This document shows, in pieces, positions 1 through 10,155 of a stretch of DNA of 64,000 nucleotides. A model generated the notes under the pieces. That model did no database searches. It was not told where the DNA came from and was given only the letters and a program-made list of their open reading frames with translations. The translations under genes and the position numbers were made by a program. Source of the DNA: Gordonia phthalatica (GTDB lineage: Bacteria > Actinomycetota > Actinomycetes > Mycobacteriales > Mycobacteriaceae). Numbering within the stretch: position 1 is the first letter of the stretch; every line of letters starts with the position of its first letter. Location: NCBI RefSeq assembly GCF_001305675.1, contig NZ_CP011853.1, forward strand, positions 1 to 64,000. The letters are read 5' to 3'.

Positions 1-1
1 A

Positions 2-1597
2 TCAGATCTTGCGAGCGGGGCGGATGACGCGGCGGCAGAACCGCTGACCCGTCAGCAGAAGGCATGGTTGTCCCTGGTCAGGCCGTTGACGATGACCGAG
101 GGCTTCGCTCTGCTTGCGGTTCCGTCGACGGTGGTCCAGGAACAGATCGAACGGAATCTGCGCGAGCGGGTCAGTCACGCGCTGAGCCGTCACGTGGGCC
201 AGAGCATCGACATCGCGGTGCGCGTCTCCGAGCCGGAGGAGGTCTCGGGGGAGCCCGGGCCCGGATCCGCACCGTCTGGGGGTGTTCATCCACAACCACG
301 CGTCACAGGTGCAACACAAGTCACACCAGAAACGTATGGCGTGCCGTCCGCGTATGACGCGTCTCCGTACGACTCGGCGGCCACCGCCGGACACATCCCG
401 ACACCCACGTATCCGCCGAGTCCGGCCATCCCGTCCGACGAACAATTGGCCGCGCTGAACTATCAGCAGCAGCACTACCCGTCGGCGCCGCCGCAGCGTC
501 CCGTCGAACCGCGTGAGTGGTCCAGCTACTTCGAGCACCGGGAGACGAGCGCTCCCGACAACAGCACGACGTCGTTGCACCCGAAGTACACCTTCGACAC
601 CTTCGTGATCGGTGCCTCGAACCGCTTCGCGCATGCGTCGGCGGTCGCGGTCGCCGAGAATCCGGCGCGGGCGTACAACCCGATGTTCATCTGGGGCGAG
701 TCGGGCCTCGGTAAGACGCACCTGCTGCACGCGGCCGGCCACTACGCCCAGCGGCTCTTTCCGGGCATGCGGGTCAAGTACGTCTCGACCGAGGAGTTCA
801 CGAACGACTTCATCAACTCCCTGCGCGACGACCGCCGCGTCGCCTTCAAACGGCGCTACCGCGACATCGACATGCTCCTGATCGACGACATCCAGTTCTT
901 GGAGGGCAAGGAAGGCATCCAGGAGGAGTTCTTCCATACCTTCAACACGCTGCACAACGCGAACAAGCAGATCGTCGTCTCGTCCGACCGTCCGCCCAAG
1001 CAGCTCGCCACCCTTGAGGACCGGCTCCGGACCCGATTCGAGTGGGGCCTGATCACCGACGTCCAGCCTCCCGACCTCGAGACGCGCATCGCCATCCTTC
1101 GTAAGAAGGCGCAGATGGACAAGATGGACGTCCCCGACTCGGTGCTGGAACTCATCGCCTCGAAGATCGAGCGGAACATCCGCGAGCTGGAAGGCGCCCT
1201 GATCCGCGTCAACGCATTCGCGTCGCTGAATCAGACGCAGATGGACGCGTCGATGGCCGAAGTGGTGATGAAGGCGCTCATCCCGGACTCCGGTCCCATG
1301 GACATCAGTGCGGCCAGCATCGTCGCGGTCACCGCAGACTTCTACGACCTGTCCGTCGAGGATCTCTGCGGACCGAGCAAGGTGCGCGCGCTGACTCTGC
1401 CCCGTCAGATCTCCATGTACCTGTGCCGCGAGCTGACCGATCTGTCGCTGCCGAAGATCGGGGAGACGTTCGACCGCGACCACAGCACCGTGATCCACGC
1501 CGATCGCAAGATCCGCAAGCAGATGCACGAGAACCGCAACATCTACGACCAGGTTCAGGAGTTGACCGCGAAGATCAAGCAGCGCGCCAACCGCTGA
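2..1597 (+). CDS. dnaA: Chromosomal replication initiator DnaA (5' end outside window)
   Basis: DnaA binds the origin and opens it as an ATP-dependent oligomer. The frame is open from base 2 and its first residues (SDLASGADD...) are already DnaA-like, so the true start lies upstream of the window; the TTG at 68 is internal. A Pro/Tyr-rich linker (about 250-560) joins domain I to the AAA+ core. The core has Walker A GESGLGKT near 694 and Walker B LLIDDIQ near 871. The C-terminal DNA-binding domain carries the signature DHSTVIHADRKI near 1480. A strong terminator and oriC follow. Identification is certain; only the N-terminus is missing. Confidence 0.97.
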   Translation, partial: SDLASGADDAAAEPLTRQQKAWLSLVRPLTMTEGFALLAVPSTVVQEQIERNLRERVSHALSRHVGQSIDIAVRVSEPEEVSGEPGPGSAPSGGVHPQPRVTGATQVTPETYGVPSAYDASPYDSAATAGHIPTPTYPPSPAIPSDEQLAALNYQQQHYPSAPPQRPVEPREWSSYFEHRETSAPDNSTTSLHPKYTFDTFVIGASNRFAHASAVAVAENPARAYNPMFIWGESGLGKTHLLHAAGHYAQRLFPGMRVKYVSTEEFTNDFINSLRDDRRVAFKRRYRDIDMLLIDDIQFLEGKEGIQEEFFHTFNTLHNANKQIVVSSDRPPKQLATLEDRLRTRFEWGLITDVQPPDLETRIAILRKKAQMDKMDVPDSVLELIASKIERNIRELEGALIRVNAFASLNQTQMDASMAEVVMKALIPDSGPMDISAASIVAVTADFYDLSVEDLCGPSKVRALTLPRQISMYLCRELTDLSLPKIGETFDRDHSTVIHADRKIRKQMHENRNIYDQVQELTAKIKQRANR

Positions 1598-1634
1598 CAT
1601 CGCCTCGACTGCATCGCAGTCGGCTCCGACCCTC

Positions 1635-1680
1635 AAGTTCTGCCGCAGACTCCGACTCGAGTCTGCGGCAGAACTTTTTG
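1635..1680 (+). terminator. Rho-independent terminator after dnaA
   Basis: A perfect 18-bp inverted repeat (1635-1652 with 1659-1676, arm AAGTTCTGCCGCAGACTC) has a 6-nt loop and runs into TTTTT. It lies 38 nt after the dnaA stop, so it should end dnaA transcription before oriC. It is one of the clearest terminators in the window. Confidence 0.9.
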
Positions 1681-2171
1681 TCGTTCCCGCCCTGCCGATG
1701 CGGGCCCGACACCCCGAACAAAACCGCAGGACGCATCCGCGCGTCTCCTGTGGACGGCCTGGGGACAACAGGGGTGATTTCTGTGGACAGGGGGTCCGCG
1801 ACGGTGGATCGATTTCTCGCATCCACAACCGCACCGATCCATCCACCGATTGCTCCACCCGCGATGCACAGCCGCTCAAACGTCGTGACCAGCGGCGACG
1901 GTACGTTGTCCACAGAGTGCACAGGACCTATTACTAAGAATATTTCTCTTTTAAAGAACATCTTTTAAAAGCAGCTGTGTGCATACACAGCCGATCACGA
2001 CCGCCTCGCGCCGTCGCGCGGCCGACGGCCGCCCCCGTCGTTCGGCGGATGCCCGGCCGATGCCACGGCCGAGCGGGAAGCGCTCTACAGTGGGACTCGG
2101 CGAGCTATCGATCGTCAGCCCTGCTGCATGCCCAGCAGGCCCGGGAACGTCGAGAAGGGGTAACACCACCG
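1681..2171. other. oriC: Chromosomal origin of replication (oriC)
   Basis: This 490-nt dnaA-dnaN gap has no convincing gene. A consensus DnaA box TTGTCCACA sits at 1906-1914. Weaker boxes include TGTGGACAG at 1782-1790, a TGTGGAC core near 1749, and ATCCACA near 1821. An AT-rich stretch at 1928-1970 (in a GC-rich genome) is a good candidate for the unwinding element. The dnaA-dnaN gap is the usual oriC site in Actinobacteria. The dnaN ribosome binding site (GAGAAGGGG, near 2153) lies at its right end. Confidence 0.88.
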
Positions 2172-3374
2172 ATGAAGTTTCGTGTTGTGCGCGACGAGTT
2201 CGCCGATGCCGTCGCGTGGGTTGCCCGCAGTCTCCCGTCACGTCCCCCGGTGCCCGTTCTGGGCTGCGTCGTCCTGACGGCCGACGATCTGGGGCTGAAG
2301 GTCGCGGGCTTCGACTACGAGGTCTCCGCCACCCAGAGCATCTCCGCCGAGGTCGCCGAGAGCGGCAAGGCGCTGGTCTCGGGCCGACTGCTCGCCGACA
2401 TCACGAAATCGCTGCCGCACAAGCCAGTCGACGTGACCATCGACGGCGCACGCGTCGCCATCAGCTGCGGCAGCGCGAAGTTCTCCCTGCCCACGATGCC
2501 GGTCGAGGACTACCCCGAACTCCCCGAGATCCCGGAGAACACCGGCTCGGTTCCCGCCGATCTCTTCTCGCAGGCCGTCTCGCAGGTCGCGATCGCCGCG
2601 GGCAAGGACGACACCCTGCCGATGCTGACCGGTGTCCGCGTCGAGATCGAGGGCGACAAGGTGGTCCTCGCGGCCACCGACCGCTTCCGCCTCGCCGTTC
2701 GCGAACTCCAGTGGCTGCCCGCCGAGGCCGGCGCCTCCGGCGCCGCACTGGTTCCGGCCAAGACGCTGTCGGAAGCGGCGAAGTCGGCGGGTGCCGACTC
2801 CACCGGCAACGTCGACCTCGCCTTCGGCTCGGGTCACGCGATCGGATCCGAGGGCATGCTCGGCATCACGAACAACGCGAAGAAGACCACCACGCGTCTC
2901 CTCGACGCCGAGTTCCCGAAGTTCCGCCAGCTGTTCCCGCCGAACCACACCTCCATCGCGACCATCGAGAGCGCGCCGCTGATCGAATCGATCAAGCGTG
3001 TGTCGCTGGTCGCCGAGCGCGGCGCCCAGGTCCGGATGGACTTCACCAGCGATTCGGTCCTGCTGACCGCCGGCGGCGACGAGGCGGGCAAGGCCGAGGA
3101 GGAGTTGCCGGTCAACTTCTACGGCGAACCGATCATCATCGCGTTCAACCCCCACTACCTGCTCGACGGTCTGGCCGCCATCGGCGCCGACACCGTGGAG
3201 TTCGGCTTCACCAACCCGGAGCCCGACGGTTCGGGCGTCCGTCGCGCAGCGATCCGGCCTGCGGTCCTTCGTCCGTCGTCCGGCGAAGAGCCGTCGGCCG
3301 ACGAGTCGGGTGCCTACTCGGCCACGCAGAGCGAGTTCAGCTACCTGCTGATGCCGGTTCGCCTGCCGGGCTGA
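2172..3374 (+). CDS. dnaN: DNA polymerase III beta clamp
   Basis: The sliding clamp encircles DNA and tethers the replicative polymerase and other clamp-binding proteins. The 400-residue protein MKFRVVRDEF... has the normal clamp length and ends in the typical LLMPVRLPG tail. The ATG at 2172 is chosen because GAGAAGGGG precedes it and the N-terminus matches actinobacterial DnaN; the longer upstream frames run through oriC. The gene sits 80 nt before recF in the usual origin order. Function is certain. Confidence 0.97.
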   Translation: MKFRVVRDEFADAVAWVARSLPSRPPVPVLGCVVLTADDLGLKVAGFDYEVSATQSISAEVAESGKALVSGRLLADITKSLPHKPVDVTIDGARVAISCGSAKFSLPTMPVEDYPELPEIPENTGSVPADLFSQAVSQVAIAAGKDDTLPMLTGVRVEIEGDKVVLAATDRFRLAVRELQWLPAEAGASGAALVPAKTLSEAAKSAGADSTGNVDLAFGSGHAIGSEGMLGITNNAKKTTTRLLDAEFPKFRQLFPPNHTSIATIESAPLIESIKRVSLVAERGAQVRMDFTSDSVLLTAGGDEAGKAEEELPVNFYGEPIIIAFNPHYLLDGLAAIGADTVEFGFTNPEPDGSGVRRAAIRPAVLRPSSGEEPSADESGAYSATQSEFSYLLMPVRLPG

Positions 3375-3454
3375 CCTGCAGTGTCCTGACCTGCGTTCTT
3401 CCGATATCGTCGCGGTGTCGGAGCCGGCGAGACGATGTGGCGAGGTAGAGGTTC

Positions 3455-4708
3455 GTGTTCGTTCGTGAGCTGAGATTGCACGACTTCCGGTCGTGGCCGA
3501 ACGCCGAGTTCACCCTGGAGCCGGGCACCACGATCTTCGTCGGGCGGAACGGTTTCGGTAAGACGAACCTGCTGGAGTCGATGTTCTACCTCGCGACCCT
3601 GCGGTCGCATCGGGTCTCGGCCGACGCCCCACTGGTCCGGTCGGGCGCGGACGCCGCACGGGTGACGGCGACCGTCGAGAACGACGGCCGCGAGTTGACG
3701 GTCGATCTCACGATCGCCTCCCACGGCGCCAACAAGGCCGCGATCAACACCAGGCCCGTGCGTCGCACGCGCGAAGTGCTCGGCATTCTGCGCGCGGTGC
3801 TGTTCGCCCCCGAGGATCTGGCGCTGGTCCGCGGCGAACCGGGCGAGCGTCGACGTTTCATCGATGAACTCGTCGCGCAGTTGAGACCGCTCGCTGCAGG
3901 TGCGAAAGCCGACTACGACCGCGTGCTGCGCCAACGATCGGCCCTGCTCAAGACCGCGGGGGCGGCGCTGCGCCGCGGCCAGGGCGATTCAGTGATGAGC
4001 ACGCTCGACGTGTGGGACGACCAGCTCGCCGACCTGGGTGCGCAGGTCACGGCGGCGCGTCTGGCGGTGATCGACCAGTTGGCGCCGTATGTGTCCGAGG
4101 CCTACGCCGCCATCGCCCCGCACTCCCGGCCGGCGCACATCTCGTACCGGTCCGCGGCCGGGGAGGAGGTCGACGCCTGCACCGGCGGCGACGATCGGAT
4201 CGACGCCATCCGCGACGTGCTGTCGCGACGCCTCGTCGAAGTGCGGGACAAGGAGATCGACAGGGGGATGTGCCTGGTGGGTCCGCACCGCGACGACCTC
4301 TACCTGGGGCTCGGCGACGAGCCCGCCAAGGGGTTCGCGAGCCACGGCGAGAGTTGGTCGTTCGCCCTGTCGCTGAGGCTCGGCAGCGTGGAGCTGCTGC
4401 GCGCGGACGGGGTGGAGCCGGTCATCATGCTCGACGACGTCTTCGCCGAGCTCGACGTGACGCGCCGCAGGCTGCTGGCGGAGTTCACCGCCTCGGCCGA
4501 TCAGCTGCTGATCACGGCGGCGGTGGCCGAGGACATTCCGGAGTCGATCGTCGGGCGGCGCATTTCTGTCGGAGTCTCGGAGGATGATGGAACCAGGCGG
4601 TCGCTGGTGGTCGACGACGAGCGGATCGGCGGCTGCGATCACACAGACGGCAGCGAGCACACAGACGAGGGCGAGCTGACCGCCACGGAAGGAGATGGCG
4701 ATGACTGA
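3455..4708 (+). CDS. recF: Recombination and gap-repair ATPase RecF
   Basis: RecF is an SMC-like ATPase that works with RecO and RecR to load RecA at single-strand gaps. The 417-residue product starts at a GTG (MFVRELRLHDFRSW). Walker A is GRNGFGKTN near residue 30, and the Walker B/D-loop region is IMLDDVFAELD near residue 325. The C-terminal tail, rich in Asp, His and Glu, is longer than the family norm and probably disordered. The stop overlaps the following gene by 8 nt, which suggests translational coupling. Confidence 0.96.
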   Translation: MFVRELRLHDFRSWPNAEFTLEPGTTIFVGRNGFGKTNLLESMFYLATLRSHRVSADAPLVRSGADAARVTATVENDGRELTVDLTIASHGANKAAINTRPVRRTREVLGILRAVLFAPEDLALVRGEPGERRRFIDELVAQLRPLAAGAKADYDRVLRQRSALLKTAGAALRRGQGDSVMSTLDVWDDQLADLGAQVTAARLAVIDQLAPYVSEAYAAIAPHSRPAHISYRSAAGEEVDACTGGDDRIDAIRDVLSRRLVEVRDKEIDRGMCLVGPHRDDLYLGLGDEPAKGFASHGESWSFALSLRLGSVELLRADGVEPVIMLDDVFAELDVTRRRLLAEFTASADQLLITAAVAEDIPESIVGRRISVGVSEDDGTRRSLVVDDERIGGCDHTDGSEHTDEGELTATEGDGDD

Positions 4709-5249
4709 TCCCGATGCCACGTCCCCGCAGGGGCTCTCCGGGTACGACCTCGCCCGTCAGGCGCTCGAAGAGGCGCGCGCCGCGGCCCGAGCCCAAGGCA
4801 AGTCGGTGGGCATGGGCCGGTCGGCCCCGATCCGCAGCAAGCGCAGCGGCGGCGATCGGTCGCGTCGTCGCTGGTCAGGAGCTGGACCTGATGCTCGGGA
4901 TCCGCAGCCGTTCGGTCTGATGATCGGCAAGGTCGCCAAGAAGCACGGCTGGGAACCGCGGATCTCCGAGGGCACTCTCTTCGGGATGTGGCCGTCGATC
5001 GTCGGCGAGGACATCGCGGCGCACGCGGAGCCCACCCGACTGGAGGGCACGGTGCTGCACGTCAGCGCGTCGTCGACCGCGTGGGCCACGCAACTGCGCT
5101 ATCTGCAGGGACAGATGCTGGCGAAGATCGCGAAGGTGATCGGGCACGGCATGGTCACCAGCCTGCGGATCACCGGCCCCAAGGCTCCGAGCTGGCGGCA
5201 CGGCAAGTACCACGTCTCCGGGCGCGGTCCGCGCGACACGTACGGGTAG
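4701..5249 (+). CDS. DciA-like DUF721 protein
   Basis: DUF721 proteins of the DciA type help load the replicative helicase DnaB in bacteria lacking DnaC/DnaI. The 182-residue protein has a variable, basic N-terminal half. The DUF721 domain follows (GKVAKKHGWEPRISEGTLFGMWPSIVG...) and ends in a Leu-rich, basic tail. The ATG at 4701 is preferred over 4695 because AAGGAG ends at 4694, giving normal spacing. Position between recF and gyrB is classic for this family in Actinobacteria. Confidence 0.9.
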   Translation: MTDPDATSPQGLSGYDLARQALEEARAAARAQGKSVGMGRSAPIRSKRSGGDRSRRRWSGAGPDARDPQPFGLMIGKVAKKHGWEPRISEGTLFGMWPSIVGEDIAAHAEPTRLEGTVLHVSASSTAWATQLRYLQGQMLAKIAKVIGHGMVTSLRITGPKAPSWRHGKYHVSGRGPRDTYG

Positions 5250-5379
5250 TCCCGGCGGGGCCGCCCGATTTCGACGCGAGAGCGCTGAAACGGCCGTGGA
5301 CCACGATCCACCCCGTCGAGATCGAAAATAGTCGGTCTGCGGCGCGTTCAGAGGCGTGGCAAGCATGCCTGAGTTCAAC

Positions 5380-5434
5380 TCACCCAGTACACTGGCGGGT
5401 AACTGTCCCCGATCAGAATGGGAGCTGACCCTCC
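5380..5434 (+). promoter_or_regulatory. Possible gyrB promoter
   Basis: The 185-nt gap before gyrB has a -10-like TACACT at 5388-5393 and a GGGAG near 5421 as ribosome binding site. No convincing -35 box is visible. The rest of the gap shows no gene. This is a weak, position-based call. Confidence 0.3.
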
Positions 5435-7495
5435 GTGGCAGACACCAGCGGTAACGCACCTAAGAAGTCCAAGAAGGAGTCATCGGGCGGATACGGTGCC
5501 GATTCCATCAGCATCCTCGAGGGTCTGGAAGCCGTCCGCAAGCGTCCCGGCATGTACATCGGTTCCACCGGTGAGCGCGGTCTGCACCATCTGATCTGGG
5601 AGGTCGTGGACAACTCCGTCGACGAGGCGATGGCGGGCTACGCCACCCGCGTGGACGTGACGCTCCTGGCCGACGGCGGCATCGAAGTGGTCGACGACGG
5701 TCGAGGCATGCCGGTCGGCATGCATGCCACCGGTGTCCCCGCCGTCGAGGTCATCATGACCCAGCTGCACGCCGGCGGTAAGTTCGACTCCGACTCCTAC
5801 GCCGTCTCGGGCGGTCTGCACGGCGTCGGCATCTCCGTGGTCAATGCGCTGTCGACCAAGGTGGAGCTGGACATCCGTCGCAACGGCTCCAACTGGTCGC
5901 AGACCTACCTGCGTGCTGAACCGGAGAAGCTGATCGAGGGCGATCCCACCGATGCGACCGGCACCACCGTCCGCTTCTGGGCCGATCCCGACATCTTCGA
6001 GACCACCGAGTACAACATCGAGACGATCGCGCGTCGTCTGCAGGAGATGGCCTTCCTGAACAAGGGCCTCACCATCACGCTGACCGACGAGCGCATTCAC
6101 GAGGCGGTCCTCGAAGCGGAGGCAGAGGAGACCGAGGACGGCGACGCCAGCATCAAGACCGAGAAGGAGAAGGCGGACGCGATCGCCAAGGTCAAGACGC
6201 GCGTCTACCACTACCCGGACGGCCTCGTCGACTACATCAAGCACCTCAACAGCCGCACCACCAAGGGGCCGATCCACAAGTCCGTGATCGGCTTCTCGGC
6301 CAAGGGCACCGGCCACGAGGTCGAGATCGCCATGCAGTGGAACGAGGGCTTCGCCGAGTCGGTCCACACCTTCGCGAACACGATCAACACGGCTGAGGGC
6401 GGCACCCACGAAGAGGGCTTTCGCGCGGCGCTGACCAGCACGGTGAACAAGTACGCCGTCGACAAGAAGCTGATCAAGGACAAGAAGGAAGACCGCCTGT
6501 CCGGCGACGACATCCGCGAGGGTCTGGCGGCCGTCATCTCGGTGAAGGTCTCCGACCCGCAGTTCGAGGGTCAGACCAAGACCAAGCTCGGCAACACCGA
6601 GGTCAAGAGCTTCGTGCAGAAGTCGTGCAACGAGCAGCTCGGCTACTGGCTGGAGGCCAACCCGGCCGAGGCCAAGACCATCATCAAGAAGGCCACCGAG
6701 TCGCAGCGCGCCCGCATGGCGGCCCGCAACGCCCGCGACCTGGTCCGCCGCAAGACGGCCACCGACATCGGCGGCCTCCCCGGCAAGCTCGCCGACTGCC
6801 GCAGCAACGACCCCACCAAGTGCGAGGTCTACATCGTGGAGGGCGACTCGGCAGGCGGCTCCGCCAAGTCCGGTCGCGACTCGATGTACCAGGCCATCCT
6901 TCCGATTCGCGGCAAGATCATCAACGTCGAGAAGGCCCGCATCGACCGCGTCCTCAAGAACACCGAGGTCCAGTCGATCATCACCGCTTTCGGCACCGGC
7001 ATCCACGACGAGTTCGACATCTCGAAGCTGCGGTACCACAAGATCGTGCTGATGGCCGACGCCGACGTCGACGGTCAGCACATCGCGACGCTGCTGCTGA
7101 CGCTGCTGTTCCGGTTCATGCGGCCGCTCATCGAGCAGGGGCACGTGTACCTGGCCATGCCGCCGCTGTACAAGCTGAAATGGCAGAAGGGCGCCGCTCC
7201 GGAGTTCGCGTACAGCGACCGCGAGCGCGACGTGATGCTGGAGGCCGGCAAGGCCGCGGGCAAGAAGATCAACATGGAAGACGGCATCCAGCGCTACAAG
7301 GGTCTGGGCGAGATGAACGCCAGCGAGCTGTGGGAGACCACGATGGATCCGTCGGTCCGCATCCTGAAGCAGGTCACCCTCGACGACGCCGCCGCAGCCG
7401 ACGAGCTGTTCTCGATCCTGATGGGCGAGGACGTCGCCGCACGCCGCACGTTCATCGCACGCAACGCCAAGGATGTCCGCTTCCTGGACGTCTGA
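5435..7495 (+). CDS. gyrB: DNA gyrase subunit B
   Basis: GyrB is the ATPase subunit of the type II topoisomerase that introduces negative supercoils. The 686-residue protein has the GHKL ATPase start (ILEGLEAVRKRPGMYIGST), the Asn-containing motif VVDNSVDEA, and the TOPRIM motifs EGDSAGGSAKSGRD (near 6838) and DADVDG (near 7054). It starts at a GTG after a short Lys/Ser-rich leader. gyrA follows after 100 nt, so the two subunits are probably co-expressed. Confidence 0.98.
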   Translation: MADTSGNAPKKSKKESSGGYGADSISILEGLEAVRKRPGMYIGSTGERGLHHLIWEVVDNSVDEAMAGYATRVDVTLLADGGIEVVDDGRGMPVGMHATGVPAVEVIMTQLHAGGKFDSDSYAVSGGLHGVGISVVNALSTKVELDIRRNGSNWSQTYLRAEPEKLIEGDPTDATGTTVRFWADPDIFETTEYNIETIARRLQEMAFLNKGLTITLTDERIHEAVLEAEAEETEDGDASIKTEKEKADAIAKVKTRVYHYPDGLVDYIKHLNSRTTKGPIHKSVIGFSAKGTGHEVEIAMQWNEGFAESVHTFANTINTAEGGTHEEGFRAALTSTVNKYAVDKKLIKDKKEDRLSGDDIREGLAAVISVKVSDPQFEGQTKTKLGNTEVKSFVQKSCNEQLGYWLEANPAEAKTIIKKATESQRARMAARNARDLVRRKTATDIGGLPGKLADCRSNDPTKCEVYIVEGDSAGGSAKSGRDSMYQAILPIRGKIINVEKARIDRVLKNTEVQSIITAFGTGIHDEFDISKLRYHKIVLMADADVDGQHIATLLLTLLFRFMRPLIEQGHVYLAMPPLYKLKWQKGAAPEFAYSDRERDVMLEAGKAAGKKINMEDGIQRYKGLGEMNASELWETTMDPSVRILKQVTLDDAAAADELFSILMGEDVAARRTFIARNAKDVRFLDV

Positions 7496-7595
7496 CCGAC
7501 GTCCCGACTCAGCAACCCGAGGGTCTCGCGTCGAGAACCGACCGCCGAGCCCACACCGATGCCACCACGCGGCGTCCGCCGCAGGAAAGTGATTC

Positions 7596-10106
7596 ATGAG
7601 CGACGAAACCGATCTGCCGGAGAACAACGGCGACGACGAGCACGGACACGACCGCGTCCAGCCCGTCGACCTCGGGCAGGAGATGCAGAACAGCTACATC
7701 GACTACGCGATGAGCGTCATCGTCGGTCGTGCCCTGCCGGAGGTCCGCGACGGCCTCAAGCCGGTGCACCGTCGACTGCTGTACGCATCGTTCGACGCGG
7801 GCTTCCGCCCCGAGCGCGGCTACGTGAAGTCGGCGCGCCCGGTCTCGGAGACCATGGGTAACTACCACCCGCACGGCGACAGCTCCATCTACGACGCGCT
7901 GGTCCGTCTGGCGCAGCCGTGGTCGATGCGATACCCGCTGATCGACGGTCAGGGCAACTTCGGTTCCCGCGGCAACGACGGCGCGGCCGCCATGCGTTAC
8001 ACGGAGGCCCGCCTCACGCCGCTCGCCATGGAGATGCTCCGCGACATCACCGAGGAGACCGTCGACTTCGTCCCCAACTACGACGGCAAGACCCAGGAGC
8101 CGACGGTGCTACCGTCGCGCATCCCGAACCTGCTGATCAACGGTTCGGGCGGTATCGCGGTCGGCATGGCGACCAACATTCCGCCGCACAACCTGGGCGA
8201 GGTCGCCGAGGCCGTCTTCTGGGCGCTCGAGAACCCGGAGGCCGACGAGGAGACCACCCTCGCCGCGTGCATGGAGCGCGTCAAGGGACCGGACTTCCCG
8301 ACCGCGGGCAAGATCGTCGGCTCGCAGGGCATTCGCGACGCCTACATGACCGGCCGCGGCAGCATCCGCATGCGCAGTGTCGTGACGATCGAAGAGGTCA
8401 AGAACACCACGCAGCTGATCGTCACCGAGTTGCCGTACCAGGTGAACCCGGACAACCTGATCCACTCGATCGCCGACCAGGTCAACGACGGCAAGCTCAA
8501 GGGCATCAGCAAGATCGAGGACCAGTCGTCCGACCGTGCCGGCATGCGGATCGTCATCACGCTGCGGCGCGACGGCGTCGCCCGCGTCGTGCTGAACAAC
8601 CTGTACAAGCACAGCCAGCTGCAGACCAACTTCGGCGCCAATATGCTGTCGATCGTCGACGGCGTGCCGCGCACCCTGCGCCTGGATCAGATGATCCGTC
8701 ACTACGTGACGCACCAGATCGAGGTCATCGTCCGACGCACCCGGTACCGGCTGCGGAAGGCCGAGGAGCGCGCCCACATCCTGCGTGGCCTGGTCAAGGC
8801 GCTCGACGCCCTCGACGAGGTCATCGCCCTGATCCGCGCGTCGGCCAACACCGACGCCGCCCGCACCGGGTTGATGGATCTGCTCGACATCGACGAGATC
8901 CAGGCCGACGCGATCCTCGCGATGCAGCTGCGTCGCCTGTCGGCCCTCGAGCGGCAGAAGATCATCGACGAGTTGGCCGAGATCGAGCGCGAGATCGCCG
9001 ACCTGAAGGACATCCTGGCCCGCCCGGAGCGGCAGCGCGCCATCGTCCGCGACGAGCTCAAGGAGGTCGTCGACAAGTACGGCGACGAACGTCGCACCGA
9101 GATCATTCCCGCCGAGGGCGATGTGACCGACGAGGATCTGATCGCCCGCGAGGACGTGGTCGTCACGATCACCGAGACCGGCTATGCCAAGCGCACCAAG
9201 ACCGACCTGTACCGCAGTCAGAAGCGCGGCGGCAAGGGCGTGCAGGGCGCAGGCCTGAAGCAGGACGACATCGTCGCCCACTTCTTCGTCTCCAGCACCC
9301 ACGACTGGCTGCTGTTCTTCACCACGAAGGGCCGCGTCTACCGCGCCAAGGCGTACGAGCTGCCCGAGGCCAACCGCACCGCGCGCGGCCAGCACGTGGC
9401 GAACCTCCTGGCCTTCCAGCCGGAGGAGCGCATCGCGCAGGTCATCCGGATCTCCGGCTACGACGACGCCGACTACCTGGTCCTCGCCACCCGCAACGGT
9501 CTGGTCAAGAAGTCGCGTCTGGACGCCTTCGACTCCAACCGCTCCGGCGGCATCGCGGCCATCAACCTGCGCGGCGACGACGAACTGGTCGGCGCCCGCC
9601 TGTGCAGCGCCGAGGACGACCTGCTGCTGGTCTCGAAGAAGGGTCAGTCGATCCGCTTCACCGCCAGCGATGAGACCCTGCGTCCGATGGGTCGCCAGAC
9701 CTCCGGTGTCCAGGGCATGCGGTTCAACAACGACGACGAGCTGCTCAGCCTCACCGTGGTCCGACCGGACACGTTCCTGCTGGTCGCGACGTCGGGCGGA
9801 TACGCGAAGCGCACCGACATCGAGGAGTACACGGCTCAGGGTCGCGGCGGCAAGGGCGTGCTGACCATTCAGCACGACCCGAAGCGCGGCGATCTGGTCG
9901 GCGCCCTGGTGGTCGACATCGACAGCGAGATCTACGCCATCACCTCCAACGGCGGCGTGATCCGGACCAAGGCCAAGCAGGTCCGCAAGGCCGGCCGCCA
10001 GACCAAGGGCGTCCGCTTGATGAACCTGTCCGACGGTGACACCCTGATTGCCATCGCCCGCAACGCCGACGAGCAAGACGACGAGGGCGCGGCAGATCAG
10101 GATTAG
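7596..10106 (+). CDS. gyrA: DNA gyrase subunit A
   Basis: GyrA cuts and rejoins DNA in the gyrase heterotetramer. The 836-residue protein carries the quinolone-resistance region (HPHGDSSIYDALVR, near 7869) and the catalytic tyrosine in AAMRYTEAR (near 7990). The GyrA box QKRGGKG near 9220 starts the C-terminal DNA-wrapping domain. The ATG at 7596 follows AGGAAAG at normal spacing. Length and motifs are complete. Confidence 0.98.
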   Translation: MSDETDLPENNGDDEHGHDRVQPVDLGQEMQNSYIDYAMSVIVGRALPEVRDGLKPVHRRLLYASFDAGFRPERGYVKSARPVSETMGNYHPHGDSSIYDALVRLAQPWSMRYPLIDGQGNFGSRGNDGAAAMRYTEARLTPLAMEMLRDITEETVDFVPNYDGKTQEPTVLPSRIPNLLINGSGGIAVGMATNIPPHNLGEVAEAVFWALENPEADEETTLAACMERVKGPDFPTAGKIVGSQGIRDAYMTGRGSIRMRSVVTIEEVKNTTQLIVTELPYQVNPDNLIHSIADQVNDGKLKGISKIEDQSSDRAGMRIVITLRRDGVARVVLNNLYKHSQLQTNFGANMLSIVDGVPRTLRLDQMIRHYVTHQIEVIVRRTRYRLRKAEERAHILRGLVKALDALDEVIALIRASANTDAARTGLMDLLDIDEIQADAILAMQLRRLSALERQKIIDELAEIEREIADLKDILARPERQRAIVRDELKEVVDKYGDERRTEIIPAEGDVTDEDLIAREDVVVTITETGYAKRTKTDLYRSQKRGGKGVQGAGLKQDDIVAHFFVSSTHDWLLFFTTKGRVYRAKAYELPEANRTARGQHVANLLAFQPEERIAQVIRISGYDDADYLVLATRNGLVKKSRLDAFDSNRSGGIAAINLRGDDELVGARLCSAEDDLLLVSKKGQSIRFTASDETLRPMGRQTSGVQGMRFNNDDELLSLTVVRPDTFLLVATSGGYAKRTDIEEYTAQGRGGKGVLTIQHDPKRGDLVGALVVDIDSEIYAITSNGGVIRTKAKQVRKAGRQTKGVRLMNLSDGDTLIAIARNADEQDDEGAADQD

Positions 10107-10155
10107 CCTGACGAGCGTTTAGGGTGGGGTAGACCCGTTCAGTGAGGAATCGCCT

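Noticed and set aside
2..1879. Long open frame opposite dnaA
   Set aside because: Antisense shadow of dnaA with low-complexity composition, as are similar long frames opposite dnaN, gyrB and gyrA.
1977..2171. A longer DnaN starting near 1977
   Set aside because: The extension runs through oriC and lacks clamp similarity; ATG 2172 has the ribosome site and the standard N-terminus.
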